DNA of 64,000 bases, taken from positions 816,144-880,143 of the forward strand of contig NZ_CP061288.1 of assembly GCF_018687355.1 (NCBI RefSeq), in the 5' to 3' direction. Numbering within the stretch: the first letter of the stretch is position 1; each line of letters opens with the position of its first letter. The notes beneath the pieces were generated by a model. It worked only from the letters and a program-made list of their open reading frames with translations. It was not told the DNA's origin and did not search any database. A program made the translations under genes and the position numbers. This DNA comes from Polynucleobacter sp. VK25. Lineage in GTDB: Bacteria; Pseudomonadota; Gammaproteobacteria; Burkholderiales; Burkholderiaceae. Of this stretch, positions 1 to 8,717 are shown one piece after another.

Positions 1-51
<51 letters not shown>

Positions 52-87
52 TTCATTTTCTTTTTACTCCCTATAAGCAATATTTCC

Positions 88-501
88 ATGACAAGCACTC
101 AAAAATCCACTGAATATTTTGGTCTCAAAATTCCATTTTTGGCTCATTTAGGTGTGGTTCCCGAGTATGCAAAAGATGGCAAGTCCAGAATTAGCTTAGA
201 TCTGAAGCCCGAATACGAGAATAGCTTTGGTATCGCTCACGGTGGCGTCATCATGACTCTATTGGATTTTGCGATGGGTGCGGCAGCAAGAAGTACTTCA
301 GATGTGCCCTTGGGTGCTATGACCATTGATATGTCGGTGAGCTTTCTGCGCCCTAGTATCGGCAAAATCGTGGTTGAGGGCACTATCTTGAAGCCGGGCA
401 AAACGATTAATTACTGTGAAGCGATTGTTTTGAATGAGGCAGGGGAGATAACTGCTAAATCAAGCGGCACCTTTATGCTCAGACAATCTAAGGTATCTTA
501 A
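88..501 (+). CDS. PaaI-family hotdog thioesterase
   Basis: A 137-residue protein with a single hotdog fold. The HGG signature at residues 51-53, followed by the helix VIMTLLDFAMGAAA, is typical of PaaI/YbgC-type acyl-CoA thioesterases, which hydrolyse aryl- or acyl-CoA esters in the cytoplasm. An upstream in-frame ATG at position 7 lies inside the tRNA, so ATG 88 is the sensible start. It sits 36 bases after the tRNA-Pro and precedes an AT-rich gap. There is no pathway gene beside it, so the CoA ester it hydrolyses is unknown; clearing of stalled CoA thioesters is the family's usual role. Confidence 0.85.
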   Translation: MTSTQKSTEYFGLKIPFLAHLGVVPEYAKDGKSRISLDLKPEYENSFGIAHGGVIMTLLDFAMGAAARSTSDVPLGAMTIDMSVSFLRPSIGKIVVEGTILKPGKTINYCEAIVLNEAGEITAKSSGTFMLRQSKVS

Positions 502-590
502 TTAAATATAGTATTTATAAAGATTATGTCTTTTATTAACCCTTAATTATTTAATGCTAATAAATATAGGTTAATCATCCGAATAATATA

Positions 591-649
591 TTGTCTGTTT
601 TATTAGTTTATATATAATGACCATCTAATACGGCTTATATATACCGTAT
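591..649 (+). promoter_or_regulatory. Promoter and palindrome upstream of the H-NS-like gene
   Basis: A sigma70-like promoter can be read as TTGTCT (591-596), a 16-base spacer and TATAAT (613-618). Ten bases downstream lies an inverted repeat, ATACGG at 628-633 and CCGTAT at 644-649, separated by ten AT-rich bases. It lies in the likely 5' leader, where a repressor could sit. The whole 502-680 interval is very AT-rich, as is common upstream of genes bound by H-NS proteins, so autoregulation is a reasonable inference. Confidence 0.5.
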
Positions 650-681
650 AAATAACCCATTATTCGGAGATTAAAAATAAG

Positions 682-966
682 ATGACTTCTTATAAAGAGC
701 TTTTAGCCCAACGCGAGCAGTTGGATAAACAGATTAAAGAAGCAATTGCCAACGAAAAAGCAGATGGTATCGCTAAGGCAAAGGTGATTATTGAGCAATA
801 CGGGTTAACTGCATCGGACTTATTCAGCCGTAAAGCCGGCGGAAAGAGTGCTGGCGGTAAGGTAGCCCCTAAATACCGCAATCCATCCACAGGCGAGACC
901 TGGACTGGACGCGGTAAAGCGCCTAAGTGGATTGAGGGCAGAGATCGTAGTAGCTATTTAATCTAA
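682..966 (+). CDS. H-NS family nucleoid-associated protein
   Basis: A 94-residue H-NS-like histone. The first 45 residues form a charged helical oligomerisation region (YKELLAQREQLDKQIKEAI). A basic Gly/Lys linker follows, then the C-terminal DNA-binding motif YRNPSTGETWTGRGKAPKW at about 65-83, whose TWTGRGKxPxW core is the AT-hook-like signature of betaproteobacterial H-NS proteins. The family binds the minor groove of AT-rich DNA, compacts the nucleoid and silences genes. A CGGAGA ribosome site lies 12 bases before ATG 682. The gene has its own promoter and a strong terminator just downstream, so it appears monocistronic. Confidence 0.93.
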   Translation: MTSYKELLAQREQLDKQIKEAIANEKADGIAKAKVIIEQYGLTASDLFSRKAGGKSAGGKVAPKYRNPSTGETWTGRGKAPKWIEGRDRSSYLI

Positions 967-992
967 ATCCTTGATTTAATTGAGTTTTAGTA

Positions 993-1017
993 AAAAGGCC
1001 GCAACTAGCGGCCTTTT
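993..1017. terminator. Bidirectional intrinsic terminator
   Basis: A perfect nine-base stem, AAAGGCCGC at 994-1002 and GCGGCCTTT at 1008-1016, with the loop AACTA. It has A residues upstream and T residues downstream, so it can end transcription of both converging genes. The last codons of the minus-strand gene lie within it. Confidence 0.85.
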
Positions 1018-1739
1018 ATATTCCCAACTTCGAATGGGGCTCTAGGCACACTTTCTGGCAAGTGCTTCCACAAATAGGGGCTCCAGCAGACCATGCCTTG
1101 ATCCATGAGCCAGCCATCCTCGGCTTCAGGATTGGTGGCGGGATACCCAATAATGAGTGGATTAAGGTCAATTAAACCGTTTTCTAGCTCTTGTTTGATG
1201 TTTTCGCTTAAGGGCAGCTTGCCGCCTGAGTTTTCATCCGCTAAAGCAACCACACCAGGGTGGAGCTTAATAAAACCTTCATCTACTAGAATAGGTATAC
1301 GCTGTGTGTCCTTGTTTTTACTCAAATAATGGATTAAGTGCACTTGCTCAACGGGCGGGATGAGGGCATCCAAAAATATTAAGTCGGGAGCTATTGAGAC
1401 TGCCTTCATAAGGCCCTCTAGACTATCGACTGCCATTTCCATGTCTACTTTGAGTTGCCAATCAGCAATTGACTCTAATAATTCATGGCCATTCTCAGAT
1501 CTTCGAAATATGCCCATGGCCACACAATTTTGTGTGGTTTTTTGCCGCATGGCCCTTTTTCGACGTAGTAACTGTTGCTCTAATGAGCTGGCCAGTATTC
1601 TCCTGTGGCCACCACGGGTTTTCCAGGCGATGAGTTCGCCTAGTTCAACCATTTTCTGGACGGTGCCAAGGGAAACCTGCAAAATCTTGGCGCTCTGACG
1701 TGTACTCAGGTATTCCGTTTCTGGGGTAATCGATTTCAT
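1005..1739 (-). CDS. MerR/excisionase-type HTH protein with receiver-like C-terminus
   Basis: A 244-residue putative regulator. Residues 10-50 form a winged HTH of the MerR/excisionase kind, ending in the typical WKTRGGHRRI. Residues 85-180 resemble a response-regulator receiver: DLIFLDAL places an aspartate (Asp124) at the end of the third strand, the usual phosphoacceptor site, and IPILV matches the fourth strand. The conserved Thr/Ser and Lys-Pro switch residues are not clear, and about 65 further residues follow. No histidine kinase is nearby. It is divergent from the sucA operon across about 290 bases, so it might regulate that operon or itself; this is a guess from position only. Confidence 0.75.
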   Translation of the reverse strand: MKSITPETEYLSTRQSAKILQVSLGTVQKMVELGELIAWKTRGGHRRILASSLEQQLLRRKRAMRQKTTQNCVAMGIFRRSENGHELLESIADWQLKVDMEMAVDSLEGLMKAVSIAPDLIFLDALIPPVEQVHLIHYLSKNKDTQRIPILVDEGFIKLHPGVVALADENSGGKLPLSENIKQELENGLIDLNPLIIGYPATNPEAEDGWLMDQGMVCWSPYLWKHLPESVPRAPFEVGNIKGR

Positions 1740-1931
1740 ATTTCCCTTAATTTCATTTAATTATTTGAAGATTTAGAGAATAAAAATCAAAATCATTTGA
1801 ATCTGTCGGTAATCCTTTAAAGCGGGGTAGGAAACTTCTTATTAATCTCGTTTATTGGTGAATACCCCCCAAATCCCATGAAATCAGGGAAAGCCCTTTA
1901 TGTATCTGTGGCTATTCGTGTTAAATTACAC

Positions 1932-2030
1932 CTGTACTACCAGTATTCGCACAGATCAATTCGCCAAGCGGTAGAGCCGCGTAACGAATGGTTTTAACCA
2001 CAGTTTTTATTCGGGAAACCCGATGAAAGG
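1932..2030 (+). ncRNA. sucA RNA-type cis-regulatory leader
   Basis: The bases before sucA fold into nested hairpins. ATTCG (1945-1949) pairs with CGAAT (1985-1989) around an inner stem GCGG/CCGC (1968-1971, 1977-1980). TCGGG (2011-2015) pairs with CCCGA (2019-2023) through an AAA loop, directly before the AAAGG ribosome-binding site. CTGT (1932-1935) and ACAG (2000-2003) could close an outer stem. A conserved sucA RNA motif is known from Burkholderiales in exactly this place and is thought to control access to the ribosome site. Assignment rests on position, taxon and fold; no covariance-model search was possible. Confidence 0.65.
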
Positions 2031-2038
2031 TGAGCATC

Positions 2039-4894
2039 ATGATGCAGGATCAAAGAGATAACTCCTATCTCTTCGGCGGAAACGCACCCTATGTAGAGGA
2101 ACTCTACGAATCTTACTTGCACGATCCAGCTTCAGTAGCTGATCATTGGCGAGATTATTTTGATAACGTGAAACAGGTTCCAGCGGTCGATGGTTCATCT
2201 CGAACTGACATTGCCCACGGACCGATTGTTGCTTCATTTGCTGAGCGCGCTAAGCAGGGCCCCATCAGAACGATTTCTGATTCAGCTGACTCAAAGATGG
2301 GCCGCAAACGCGTTGCTGTTCAGCAGTTAATTGCCGCGTATCGTAACGTCGGCAATCGCTGGGCAAATTTAGATCCATTAAAGCGGACGGAGCGCCAGGA
2401 CATTCCTGAGTTAGATCCCGCTTTCTATGGCTTCACTGATGGCGATATGGATATCGTCTTCAATACTAGCAATACATTCTTCGGTAGAAATGAAATGTCC
2501 TTGCGCGATTTGCTCCAAGCATTGCGCGAGACATACTGCGGCACGATTGGTGTCGAGTTTATGTTTATTGCCGACCAAAAGATTAAGAAGTGGTGGCAAG
2601 AAAAATTAGAGTCCATTCGCTCAACCCCACAATTTAATGTGGACGAGAAGCGTCAAATTTTGGATCGCGTTACAGCTGCTGAAGGCCTAGAGCGTTACCT
2701 TCAGGCTAAGTATGTGGGTCAGAAGCGCTTCTCCCTAGAGGGTGGTGAGAGCTTTATTGCTTGTATGGACGAGTTGATTCGTGATGCAGGTAATAAAGGT
2801 GTTCAAGAGATCGTTATTGGTATGGCCCACCGTGGTCGTCTCAACGTATTGGTAAACACCTTGGGCAAAATGCCTAAAGACTTGTTTGCTGAGTTTGAGC
2901 ATAAAGGCCCTGAAACATTGCCTGCGGGTGACGTGAAGTATCACCAAGGTTTCTCAAGCGATATTTCTACTCCTGGCGGTCCGGTTCACTTGTCATTGGC
3001 ATTTAACCCATCCCATCTAGAAATCGTAAACCCAGTAGTTGAAGGTTCTGCACGTGCTCGTATGGAGCGTCGCGGTGACATGTTGGGCGAGCAAGTCATG
3101 CCAGTCTTGGTTCACGGCGATGCTGCGATTGCAGGTCAGGGCGTGATGCAAGAAACATTGGCGATGTCTGAGGTTCGTGGTTATTCCACCGGCGGTACAG
3201 TCCACATCGTTATTAACAACCAAATTGGTTTCACAACTTCTGATCCACGTGACTTGCGTTCTAGCTTGTATTGCACGGACATCATGAAGATTGTTGATGC
3301 CCCTGTATTGCACGTAAATGGCGATGATCCTGAGGCGGTAGTTTTAGCTACAAAGTTAGCTCTCGAATTCCGCATGAAGTTTCATAAGGATGTTGCGATT
3401 GACATCATTTGCTTCCGTAAGCTTGGCCACAATGAGCAAGATACGCCTGCAATGACTCAGCCATTGATGTACAAAATCATTGCTGCGCATCCTGGAACGC
3501 GTAAGGTTTATGCCGACAGATTAGAAGCGCAAGGTGTGTTGCCGGCAGGTACTGGTGACCTGATGGTTAAAGAGTATCGCGCTGCAATGGACGAAGGTAA
3601 GCAGACTTCCGATCCGGTCTTGAGTAACTTCAAAGGTAAGTTTGCAGTCGATTGGTCTCCGTTCCTCAATAAGAAATGGACCGATGAGTCTGATACAGCG
3701 ATCCCCTTAACTGAGTGGAAGCGCTTGGCTGAGAAGATTTCAACTATTCCTGAGGGCTTCAAGGCACATCCGTTGGTTGCAAAGGTATTCAATGACCGTG
3801 CAGCTATGGGCCGTGGTGAAATTAATGTTGACTGGGGTATGGGCGAGCATATGGCTTTTGCATCTCTGGTTGCTAGCGGCTATCCAGTGCGTTTATCTGG
3901 CGAAGATAGCGGACGTGGTACCTTTACTCACCGTCATGCGGTATTGCATGAGCAAAATCGCGAGAAGTGGGATACCGGTACTTATATCGCGCTTCAGCAT
4001 GTCACTAAAGATCAAGCGCCATTTGTAGTGATTGACTCGATTCTTTCTGAAGAGGCGGTGCTTGGTTTTGAATACGGCTATGCTGCTGCAGAGCCAAATA
4101 CCTTAACTATTTGGGAAGCCCAGTTCGGTGACTTTGCTAACGGCGCTCAAGTCGTGATTGACCAGTTCATCGCCTCTGGTGAAGTGAAGTGGGGCCGCGC
4201 TAATGGCTTGGTCATGATGTTGCCGCATGGTTATGAAGGTCAGGGCCCAGAGCATTCCTCTGCACGTCTTGAGCGTTTCATGCAGTTGTGTGCTGACACC
4301 AATATGCAAGTGATTCAGCCAACTACTGCGTCGCAAATCTTCCATGTACTGCGTCGCCAGATGATTCGTCAGTTCCGCAAGCCGCTGATCTTGATGACTC
4401 CAAAATCTCTATTGCGAAATAAAGAAGCTGCATCACCTTTATCTGAATTCACAAAAGGTGGGTTCCAGACTATTTTGGGTGAGCGTGACGACTCTATTGA
4501 TGCAAAGCAGGTTACTCGTTTAGTCATGTGCTCTGGCAAGGTCTATTACGACTTGGTTAAACAGCGCGCCGAGAAGAAGATTGGTGATGTTGCCATTATT
4601 CGCTTGGAGCAGTTGTATCCATTCCCGCACAAAGCATTGACTGCTGAGCTGAAGAAATATCCGAAGTTGGAGGACATCGTGTGGTGTCAAGATGAGCCGC
4701 AAAACCAAGGTGCTTGGTTCTTTGTACAGCACAACATCTTGGAGAATATGTCTGATGGCATGAAGTTGGGCTATGCAGGCCGTCCTGCATCAGCATCACC
4801 AGCTTGTGGATATGCCCATCTCCACCAGGAACAGCAGAAGTCTTTATTGAATGCGGCGTTTGCCAAACTCAAAGGTTACGTGATCACGAAATAA
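2039..4894 (+). CDS. sucA: 2-oxoglutarate dehydrogenase E1 component
   Basis: About 951 residues, the usual length for SucA/OdhA. It is the thiamine-diphosphate E1 of the 2-oxoglutarate dehydrogenase complex, which decarboxylates 2-oxoglutarate and passes the succinyl group to the E2 lipoyl arm in the TCA cycle. Family motifs in order: the N-terminal SYLFGGNAPYVEELY, GMAHRGRLNVLVNTLGK, the cofactor region NNQIGFTT, FRKLGHNEQDTPAMTQP, the transketolase-like SGEDSGRGTFTHRHAVLHEQ and LPHGYEGQGPEHSSARLERF. A GTG at 2030 is in frame, but AAAGG at 2026-2030 is well spaced for ATG 2039, with ATG 2042 as another option. It is first in sucA-sucB-lpdA-zapE, behind a structured leader. Confidence 0.97.
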   Translation: MMQDQRDNSYLFGGNAPYVEELYESYLHDPASVADHWRDYFDNVKQVPAVDGSSRTDIAHGPIVASFAERAKQGPIRTISDSADSKMGRKRVAVQQLIAAYRNVGNRWANLDPLKRTERQDIPELDPAFYGFTDGDMDIVFNTSNTFFGRNEMSLRDLLQALRETYCGTIGVEFMFIADQKIKKWWQEKLESIRSTPQFNVDEKRQILDRVTAAEGLERYLQAKYVGQKRFSLEGGESFIACMDELIRDAGNKGVQEIVIGMAHRGRLNVLVNTLGKMPKDLFAEFEHKGPETLPAGDVKYHQGFSSDISTPGGPVHLSLAFNPSHLEIVNPVVEGSARARMERRGDMLGEQVMPVLVHGDAAIAGQGVMQETLAMSEVRGYSTGGTVHIVINNQIGFTTSDPRDLRSSLYCTDIMKIVDAPVLHVNGDDPEAVVLATKLALEFRMKFHKDVAIDIICFRKLGHNEQDTPAMTQPLMYKIIAAHPGTRKVYADRLEAQGVLPAGTGDLMVKEYRAAMDEGKQTSDPVLSNFKGKFAVDWSPFLNKKWTDESDTAIPLTEWKRLAEKISTIPEGFKAHPLVAKVFNDRAAMGRGEINVDWGMGEHMAFASLVASGYPVRLSGEDSGRGTFTHRHAVLHEQNREKWDTGTYIALQHVTKDQAPFVVIDSILSEEAVLGFEYGYAAAEPNTLTIWEAQFGDFANGAQVVIDQFIASGEVKWGRANGLVMMLPHGYEGQGPEHSSARLERFMQLCADTNMQVIQPTTASQIFHVLRRQMIRQFRKPLILMTPKSLLRNKEAASPLSEFTKGGFQTILGERDDSIDAKQVTRLVMCSGKVYYDLVKQRAEKKIGDVAIIRLEQLYPFPHKALTAELKKYPKLEDIVWCQDEPQNQGAWFFVQHNILENMSDGMKLGYAGRPASASPACGYAHLHQEQQKSLLNAAFAKLKGYVITK

Positions 4895-4943
4895 TCGTTT
4901 TTCATAATTGAACATACACACATACATATAAACAGGATTAATC

Positions 4944-6155
4944 ATGGCTATTTTCGAAGTTAAAGTTCCACAACTCTCAGAGTCAGTTGCTGAAGCAACT
5001 TTGTTGCAATGGAAAAAGAAGGTTGGTGATGCTGTAGGTCAAGACGAGATCTTGATCGAAATCGAAACAGATAAAGTGGTGCTCGAAGTTCCAGCGCCTT
5101 CCGCTGGTGTTTTGACAGAAATCGTTGTCGCTGATGGCGGTACTGTTATTGCTGAGCAGTTGATTGCAAAGATTGATAGCACTGCTGTTGCAGCTGCCGC
5201 TCCCGCTGCTGCAGCACCTGCGCCAGCCGCTGCTGCTCCTGCCGCCGCTCCAGCAAAAGCTGCAGCACCTGCTGCTAAGGCTGGCGCAGCCGCCGCTCCT
5301 TCAGCTGCAAAAATTCTGGCAGAGAAGGGTGTCGACGCTGGACAAGTTGCTGGTTCTGGACGTGATGGCCGCATTACTAAAGGCGACGCATTAAATGCTT
5401 CTGCTGGTGGCACTAAGTCTGCTGCATTGCCAAGCGCACCAATTCCAACTGGCGATCGCCCAGAAGAGCGCGTGCCAATGAGCCGCTTGCGTGCCCGTAT
5501 TGCTGAACGTTTGCTCGAGTCCCAAGCAAACAACGCCATCTTGACTACCTTCAACGAAGTCAACATGGGCCCAGTCATTGCTTTGCGTAACAAATATAAA
5601 GATCAGTTTGAAAAGACTCATGGTGTGAAGTTAGGCTTTATGTCTTTCTTTGTTAAGGCAGCGACACACGCTTTGAAGAAATTCCCACTCTTGAATGCTT
5701 CTGTTGATGGTAATGACATTGTTTACCACGGTTACTTTGATATCGGTATCGCAGTGAGCTCACCACGTGGTTTGGTGGTTCCAATTTTGCGTGACGTTGA
5801 CCAAATGAACTTGGCTGACATCGAGAAGAAGATTGCTGAGTTTGGCGCTAAGGCGCGTGATGGAAAACTATCGATTGAAGAGTTGACTGGCGGTACATTC
5901 TCCATCTCTAACGGTGGTGTATTCGGCTCCATGCTCTCAACACCAATCATCAACCCACCACAATCTGCTATTTTGGGTATCCACGCTACTAAAGACCGTG
6001 CTGTAGTTGAAAACGGTCAAGTAGTGGTTCGCCCAATTAACTACCTCGCTTTGTCATACGATCACCGCATCATTGACGGCCGTGAGGCTGTGCTTGGTTT
6101 GGTTGCGATGAAGGATGCGTTGGAAGATCCTTCACGTCTTCTCCTTGATTTGTAA
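4944..6155 (+). CDS. sucB: Dihydrolipoyl succinyltransferase E2 component
   Basis: A 403-residue E2 core subunit of the 2-oxoglutarate dehydrogenase complex. Residues 1-77 are a lipoyl domain with the modified lysine (Lys44) in [12 protein letters not shown] long Ala/Pro linker at about 85-120 is followed by the E3-binding domain ([22 protein letters not shown], in two parts around 120-150). The catalytic domain ends with [14 protein letters not shown], where His374 and Asp378 are the acyltransferase residues. An AGGA ribosome site lies seven bases before the ATG. It follows sucA by 49 bases and precedes lpdA by 12, so the three complex subunits are co-transcribed. Confidence 0.97.
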   Translation: MAIFEVKVPQLSESVAEATLLQWKKKVGDAVGQDEILIEIETDKVVLEVPAPSAGVLTEIVVADGGTVIAEQLIAKIDSTAVAAAAPAAAAPAPAAAAPAAAPAKAAAPAAKAGAAAAPSAAKILAEKGVDAGQVAGSGRDGRITKGDALNASAGGTKSAALPSAPIPTGDRPEERVPMSRLRARIAERLLESQANNAILTTFNEVNMGPVIALRNKYKDQFEKTHGVKLGFMSFFVKAATHALKKFPLLNASVDGNDIVYHGYFDIGIAVSSPRGLVVPILRDVDQMNLADIEKKIAEFGAKARDGKLSIEELTGGTFSISNGGVFGSMLSTPIINPPQSAILGIHATKDRAVVENGQVVVRPINYLALSYDHRIIDGREAVLGLVAMKDALEDPSRLLLDL

Positions 6156-6167
6156 GAAGGGAAGATC

Positions 6168-7604
6168 ATGAGCCAAGCTTTTGATGTAGTAGTAATTGGT
6201 GGTGGCCCTGGTGGCTACATCGCCGCAATCCGTGCAGCGCAACTCGGTTTCAAAGTTGCCTGCGCTGAATCAAGTTCTTATGACGATCCTAAGGGCGAGC
6301 CACGTTTAGGCGGTACTTGCTTGAACGTTGGCTGTATTCCTTCTAAAGCACTGTTAGCGTCTTCTGAAGAATTTGAGAAGATCAATCATTATGCTGCTGA
6401 TCATGGCATTAAAGTTGGCTCTGTGAGCATCGACTCTAAGAAGATGATCGCTCGTAAAGATGACATCGTTACCAAAATGACTGGTGGAATTCAGTACTTG
6501 TTCCGCAAGAATAAAATCACTTTGTTAAAAGGCCATGCTTCATTTGAAGGCAAGGGCGCTGATGGCTATCAAATCAAAATTGATGGCAAAGACAAAGAAA
6601 CGGTTACCGGCAAGAATGTCATCATTGCAACTGGCTCTAAGGCACGTCATCTTCCAGGTATCGCTGTAGATAACGTATTGATCTGCGATAACGAAGGCGC
6701 CTTGAAGTTTGATTCTGCTCCTAAGAAATTAGGTGTGATTGGTGCTGGCGTGATTGGCTTAGAGCTAGGCTCAGTTTGGCGCCGTCTCGGTGCTGAAGTG
6801 ACTGTGCTCGAAGCTATGCCTTCATTCTTGGGTGCTTGCGATATTGGTATTGCTAAAGAAGCCCAAAAGCTCTTTGCTAAACAAGGTTTGGACATTCATA
6901 CTGGCGTGAAGATCGGCGATGTCAAAGCTGACAAGAAGGGTGTAGTGGTTAATTACACTGATAGCGCTGGAAAAGCTGCTAAGTTGGAATGCGACCGCTT
7001 AATTGTTTCTGTTGGCCGTGTACCAAACACCGATAAATTGGGTTTAGACAAGATTGGCCTCAAGGTAGATGAGCGTGGTTTCATTCCAATTGATGACCAT
7101 ACTTGTGCAACTGCTGCGCCTGGCGTTTACGCTGTTGGTGACGTGGTTCGCGGACCGATGTTGGCGCACAAAGCAGAAGACGAAGGCGTCTTGGTTGCTG
7201 AAGTGATTGCTGGCCAAAAACCACACATCGATTACAACTGCATTCCTTGGGTTATCTATACCGATCCTGAAATTGCTTGGGTTGGTAAAACAGAACAAGC
7301 CCTTAAAGAGGCAGGTGTTGCTTATAAAGCAGGACAGTTCCCATTTGCTGCTAACGGCCGTGCATTAGGTATGGGTCGTGCTGATGGTTTCATCAAGGTA
7401 TTAGCTGATGCTAAGACAGATGAGATTCTGGGTGTACACATCATTGGCGCAAATGCTTCTGACCTCATTGCCGAAGCAGCAGTTGCAATGGAATTTAAAG
7501 CAGCAGCAGAAGATATTGCTCGTATCTGTCATGCACATCCAAGTTTGTCTGAAGTGATGCGCGAAGCAGCGTTGGCGACAGACTCGCGTGCATTAAATAT
7601 GTAA
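6168..7604 (+). CDS. lpdA: Dihydrolipoamide dehydrogenase E3
   Basis: A 478-residue class-I flavoprotein disulfide reductase that re-oxidises dihydrolipoamide with NAD+. The N-terminal FAD motif is GGGPGGYIAA at about 11-20. The redox-active disulfide is in GGTCLNVGCIPSK (Cys51, Cys56). A second dinucleotide site is GVIGAGVIGLELGSVW near 180-195. The C-terminal interface carries HAHPSLSE with the catalytic His457. A GGGAAG ribosome site sits just ahead of the ATG. Placement after sucB marks it as the E3 of the 2-oxoglutarate complex, though such E3s are often shared with other complexes. Confidence 0.97.
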   Translation: MSQAFDVVVIGGGPGGYIAAIRAAQLGFKVACAESSSYDDPKGEPRLGGTCLNVGCIPSKALLASSEEFEKINHYAADHGIKVGSVSIDSKKMIARKDDIVTKMTGGIQYLFRKNKITLLKGHASFEGKGADGYQIKIDGKDKETVTGKNVIIATGSKARHLPGIAVDNVLICDNEGALKFDSAPKKLGVIGAGVIGLELGSVWRRLGAEVTVLEAMPSFLGACDIGIAKEAQKLFAKQGLDIHTGVKIGDVKADKKGVVVNYTDSAGKAAKLECDRLIVSVGRVPNTDKLGLDKIGLKVDERGFIPIDDHTCATAAPGVYAVGDVVRGPMLAHKAEDEGVLVAEVIAGQKPHIDYNCIPWVIYTDPEIAWVGKTEQALKEAGVAYKAGQFPFAANGRALGMGRADGFIKVLADAKTDEILGVHIIGANASDLIAEAAVAMEFKAAAEDIARICHAHPSLSEVMREAALATDSRALNM

Positions 7605-8708
7605 TTGAAAACCATTGAGTTTTACCAGCAAGAGTTAAAGGCGCGCGGGTATCAAAGTGATCCCGCGCAGCTTCGTGCTGTAGAGCGTCTTCAGGAGTGC
7701 GAAGACGAGTGGATTGCCTATAAAGAAATCCGCAGCAACACCCTCAAGAAAAAGATTTTCAAGCCAACGCTCCCACGCGGTATTTACTTATGGGGCGGGG
7801 TAGGTCGTGGCAAGTCTTTCTTGATGGACTGCTTTTATGCAGCCTCACCATTAGAAAAGAAAATTCGCATTCACTTTCATGAGTTCATGCGAGAAGTGCA
7901 TCGTGAATTGCATGAGCTCTCTGGGATGTCAGATCCGCTCGATGAGCTAGCTAAGCGTATTTCTAAGCGCTATCGTTTAATTTGTTTTGACGAGTTTCAT
8001 ATCAATGATATTGCTGATGCGATGATTTTGTATCGCTTACTCAATGCACTTTTTGCTGACCGTGTGCAATTTGTGATGACCTCGAACTATCGTCCAGACC
8101 AGCTTTATCCAAATGGCTTACATCGCGATAGGTTGATACCAGCGATTAAGTTGCTAGAAGAAAAGCTTGACGTTTTGAATGTGGATGCTGGCAATGATTA
8201 CCGCCGCGTGCAGATGGCGCAAGTGGAGGCCTATCTCACACCCGTCAATGCAGAAACACAAGCAACGCTCGGTCAAATGTTTCAAACCTTGATTGGTAAT
8301 CAAAAAGAGACTCGTAACCCAGTCTTAAATATTGAGTCTCGCGAATTACGTCCCTTGCATATGGCTGACGGTGTGGTTTGGTTTGATTTCAAAGTATTGT
8401 GTTGCGGCCCGCGCTCGCAAAATGATTATCTGGAGATTGCTAACCAGTTCCATACGGTGATTCTGTCCGGGGTTCCCTATATGCCCCCCAGAATGACCAA
8501 TGAGGCACGTCGCTTTATTTGGTTAATTGACGTCCTTTATGACCATAAGATCAAGCTCATCATTTCCGCCGAGGTTCTAGCCCCGGATTTGTACACTGAG
8601 GGTCAAATTACCGCTGAATTCTCAAGAACCGTGTCCCGATTGATCGAGATGCAGTCTCGTGACTACCTAGATGCGCCGCGCCGGGTAATTGATACCAGCT
8701 TGACCTAA
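7605..8708 (+). CDS. zapE: ZapE/AFG1-family cell-division ATPase
   Basis: A 367-residue AAA+-like ATPase of the ZapE/YhcM (AFG1) family. Walker A is GGVGRGKS at 64-71 and Walker B is RLICFDEFHINDIADAM near 123-140; PRGIYLWGG and MTSNYRPDQLYPNGLHRDR are family hallmarks. E. coli ZapE associates with the division ring and promotes FtsZ bundling loss under stress. The reading frame has no ATG at its start: it opens with TTG directly after the lpdA stop codon, with no spacer and no clear ribosome site, so translational coupling to lpdA is likely. Family proteins begin at a comparable point, which supports the TTG. Confidence 0.9.
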   Translation: MKTIEFYQQELKARGYQSDPAQLRAVERLQECEDEWIAYKEIRSNTLKKKIFKPTLPRGIYLWGGVGRGKSFLMDCFYAASPLEKKIRIHFHEFMREVHRELHELSGMSDPLDELAKRISKRYRLICFDEFHINDIADAMILYRLLNALFADRVQFVMTSNYRPDQLYPNGLHRDRLIPAIKLLEEKLDVLNVDAGNDYRRVQMAQVEAYLTPVNAETQATLGQMFQTLIGNQKETRNPVLNIESRELRPLHMADGVVWFDFKVLCCGPRSQNDYLEIANQFHTVILSGVPYMPPRMTNEARRFIWLIDVLYDHKIKLIISAEVLAPDLYTEGQITAEFSRTVSRLIEMQSRDYLDAPRRVIDTSLT

Positions 8709-8717
8709 AATAGGGTC

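Noticed and set aside
1878..1997. A 39-codon open frame starting ATG AAA TCA inside the sucA leader
   Set aside because: It has no ribosome site and overlaps the RNA stems; a leader peptide cannot be supported without conservation data.
5039..5593. Long minus-strand frame opposite sucB
   Set aside because: It mirrors the Ala/Pro-rich linker and catalytic start of sucB in a GC-biased region; its product is low-complexity alanine, as expected of a shadow frame.
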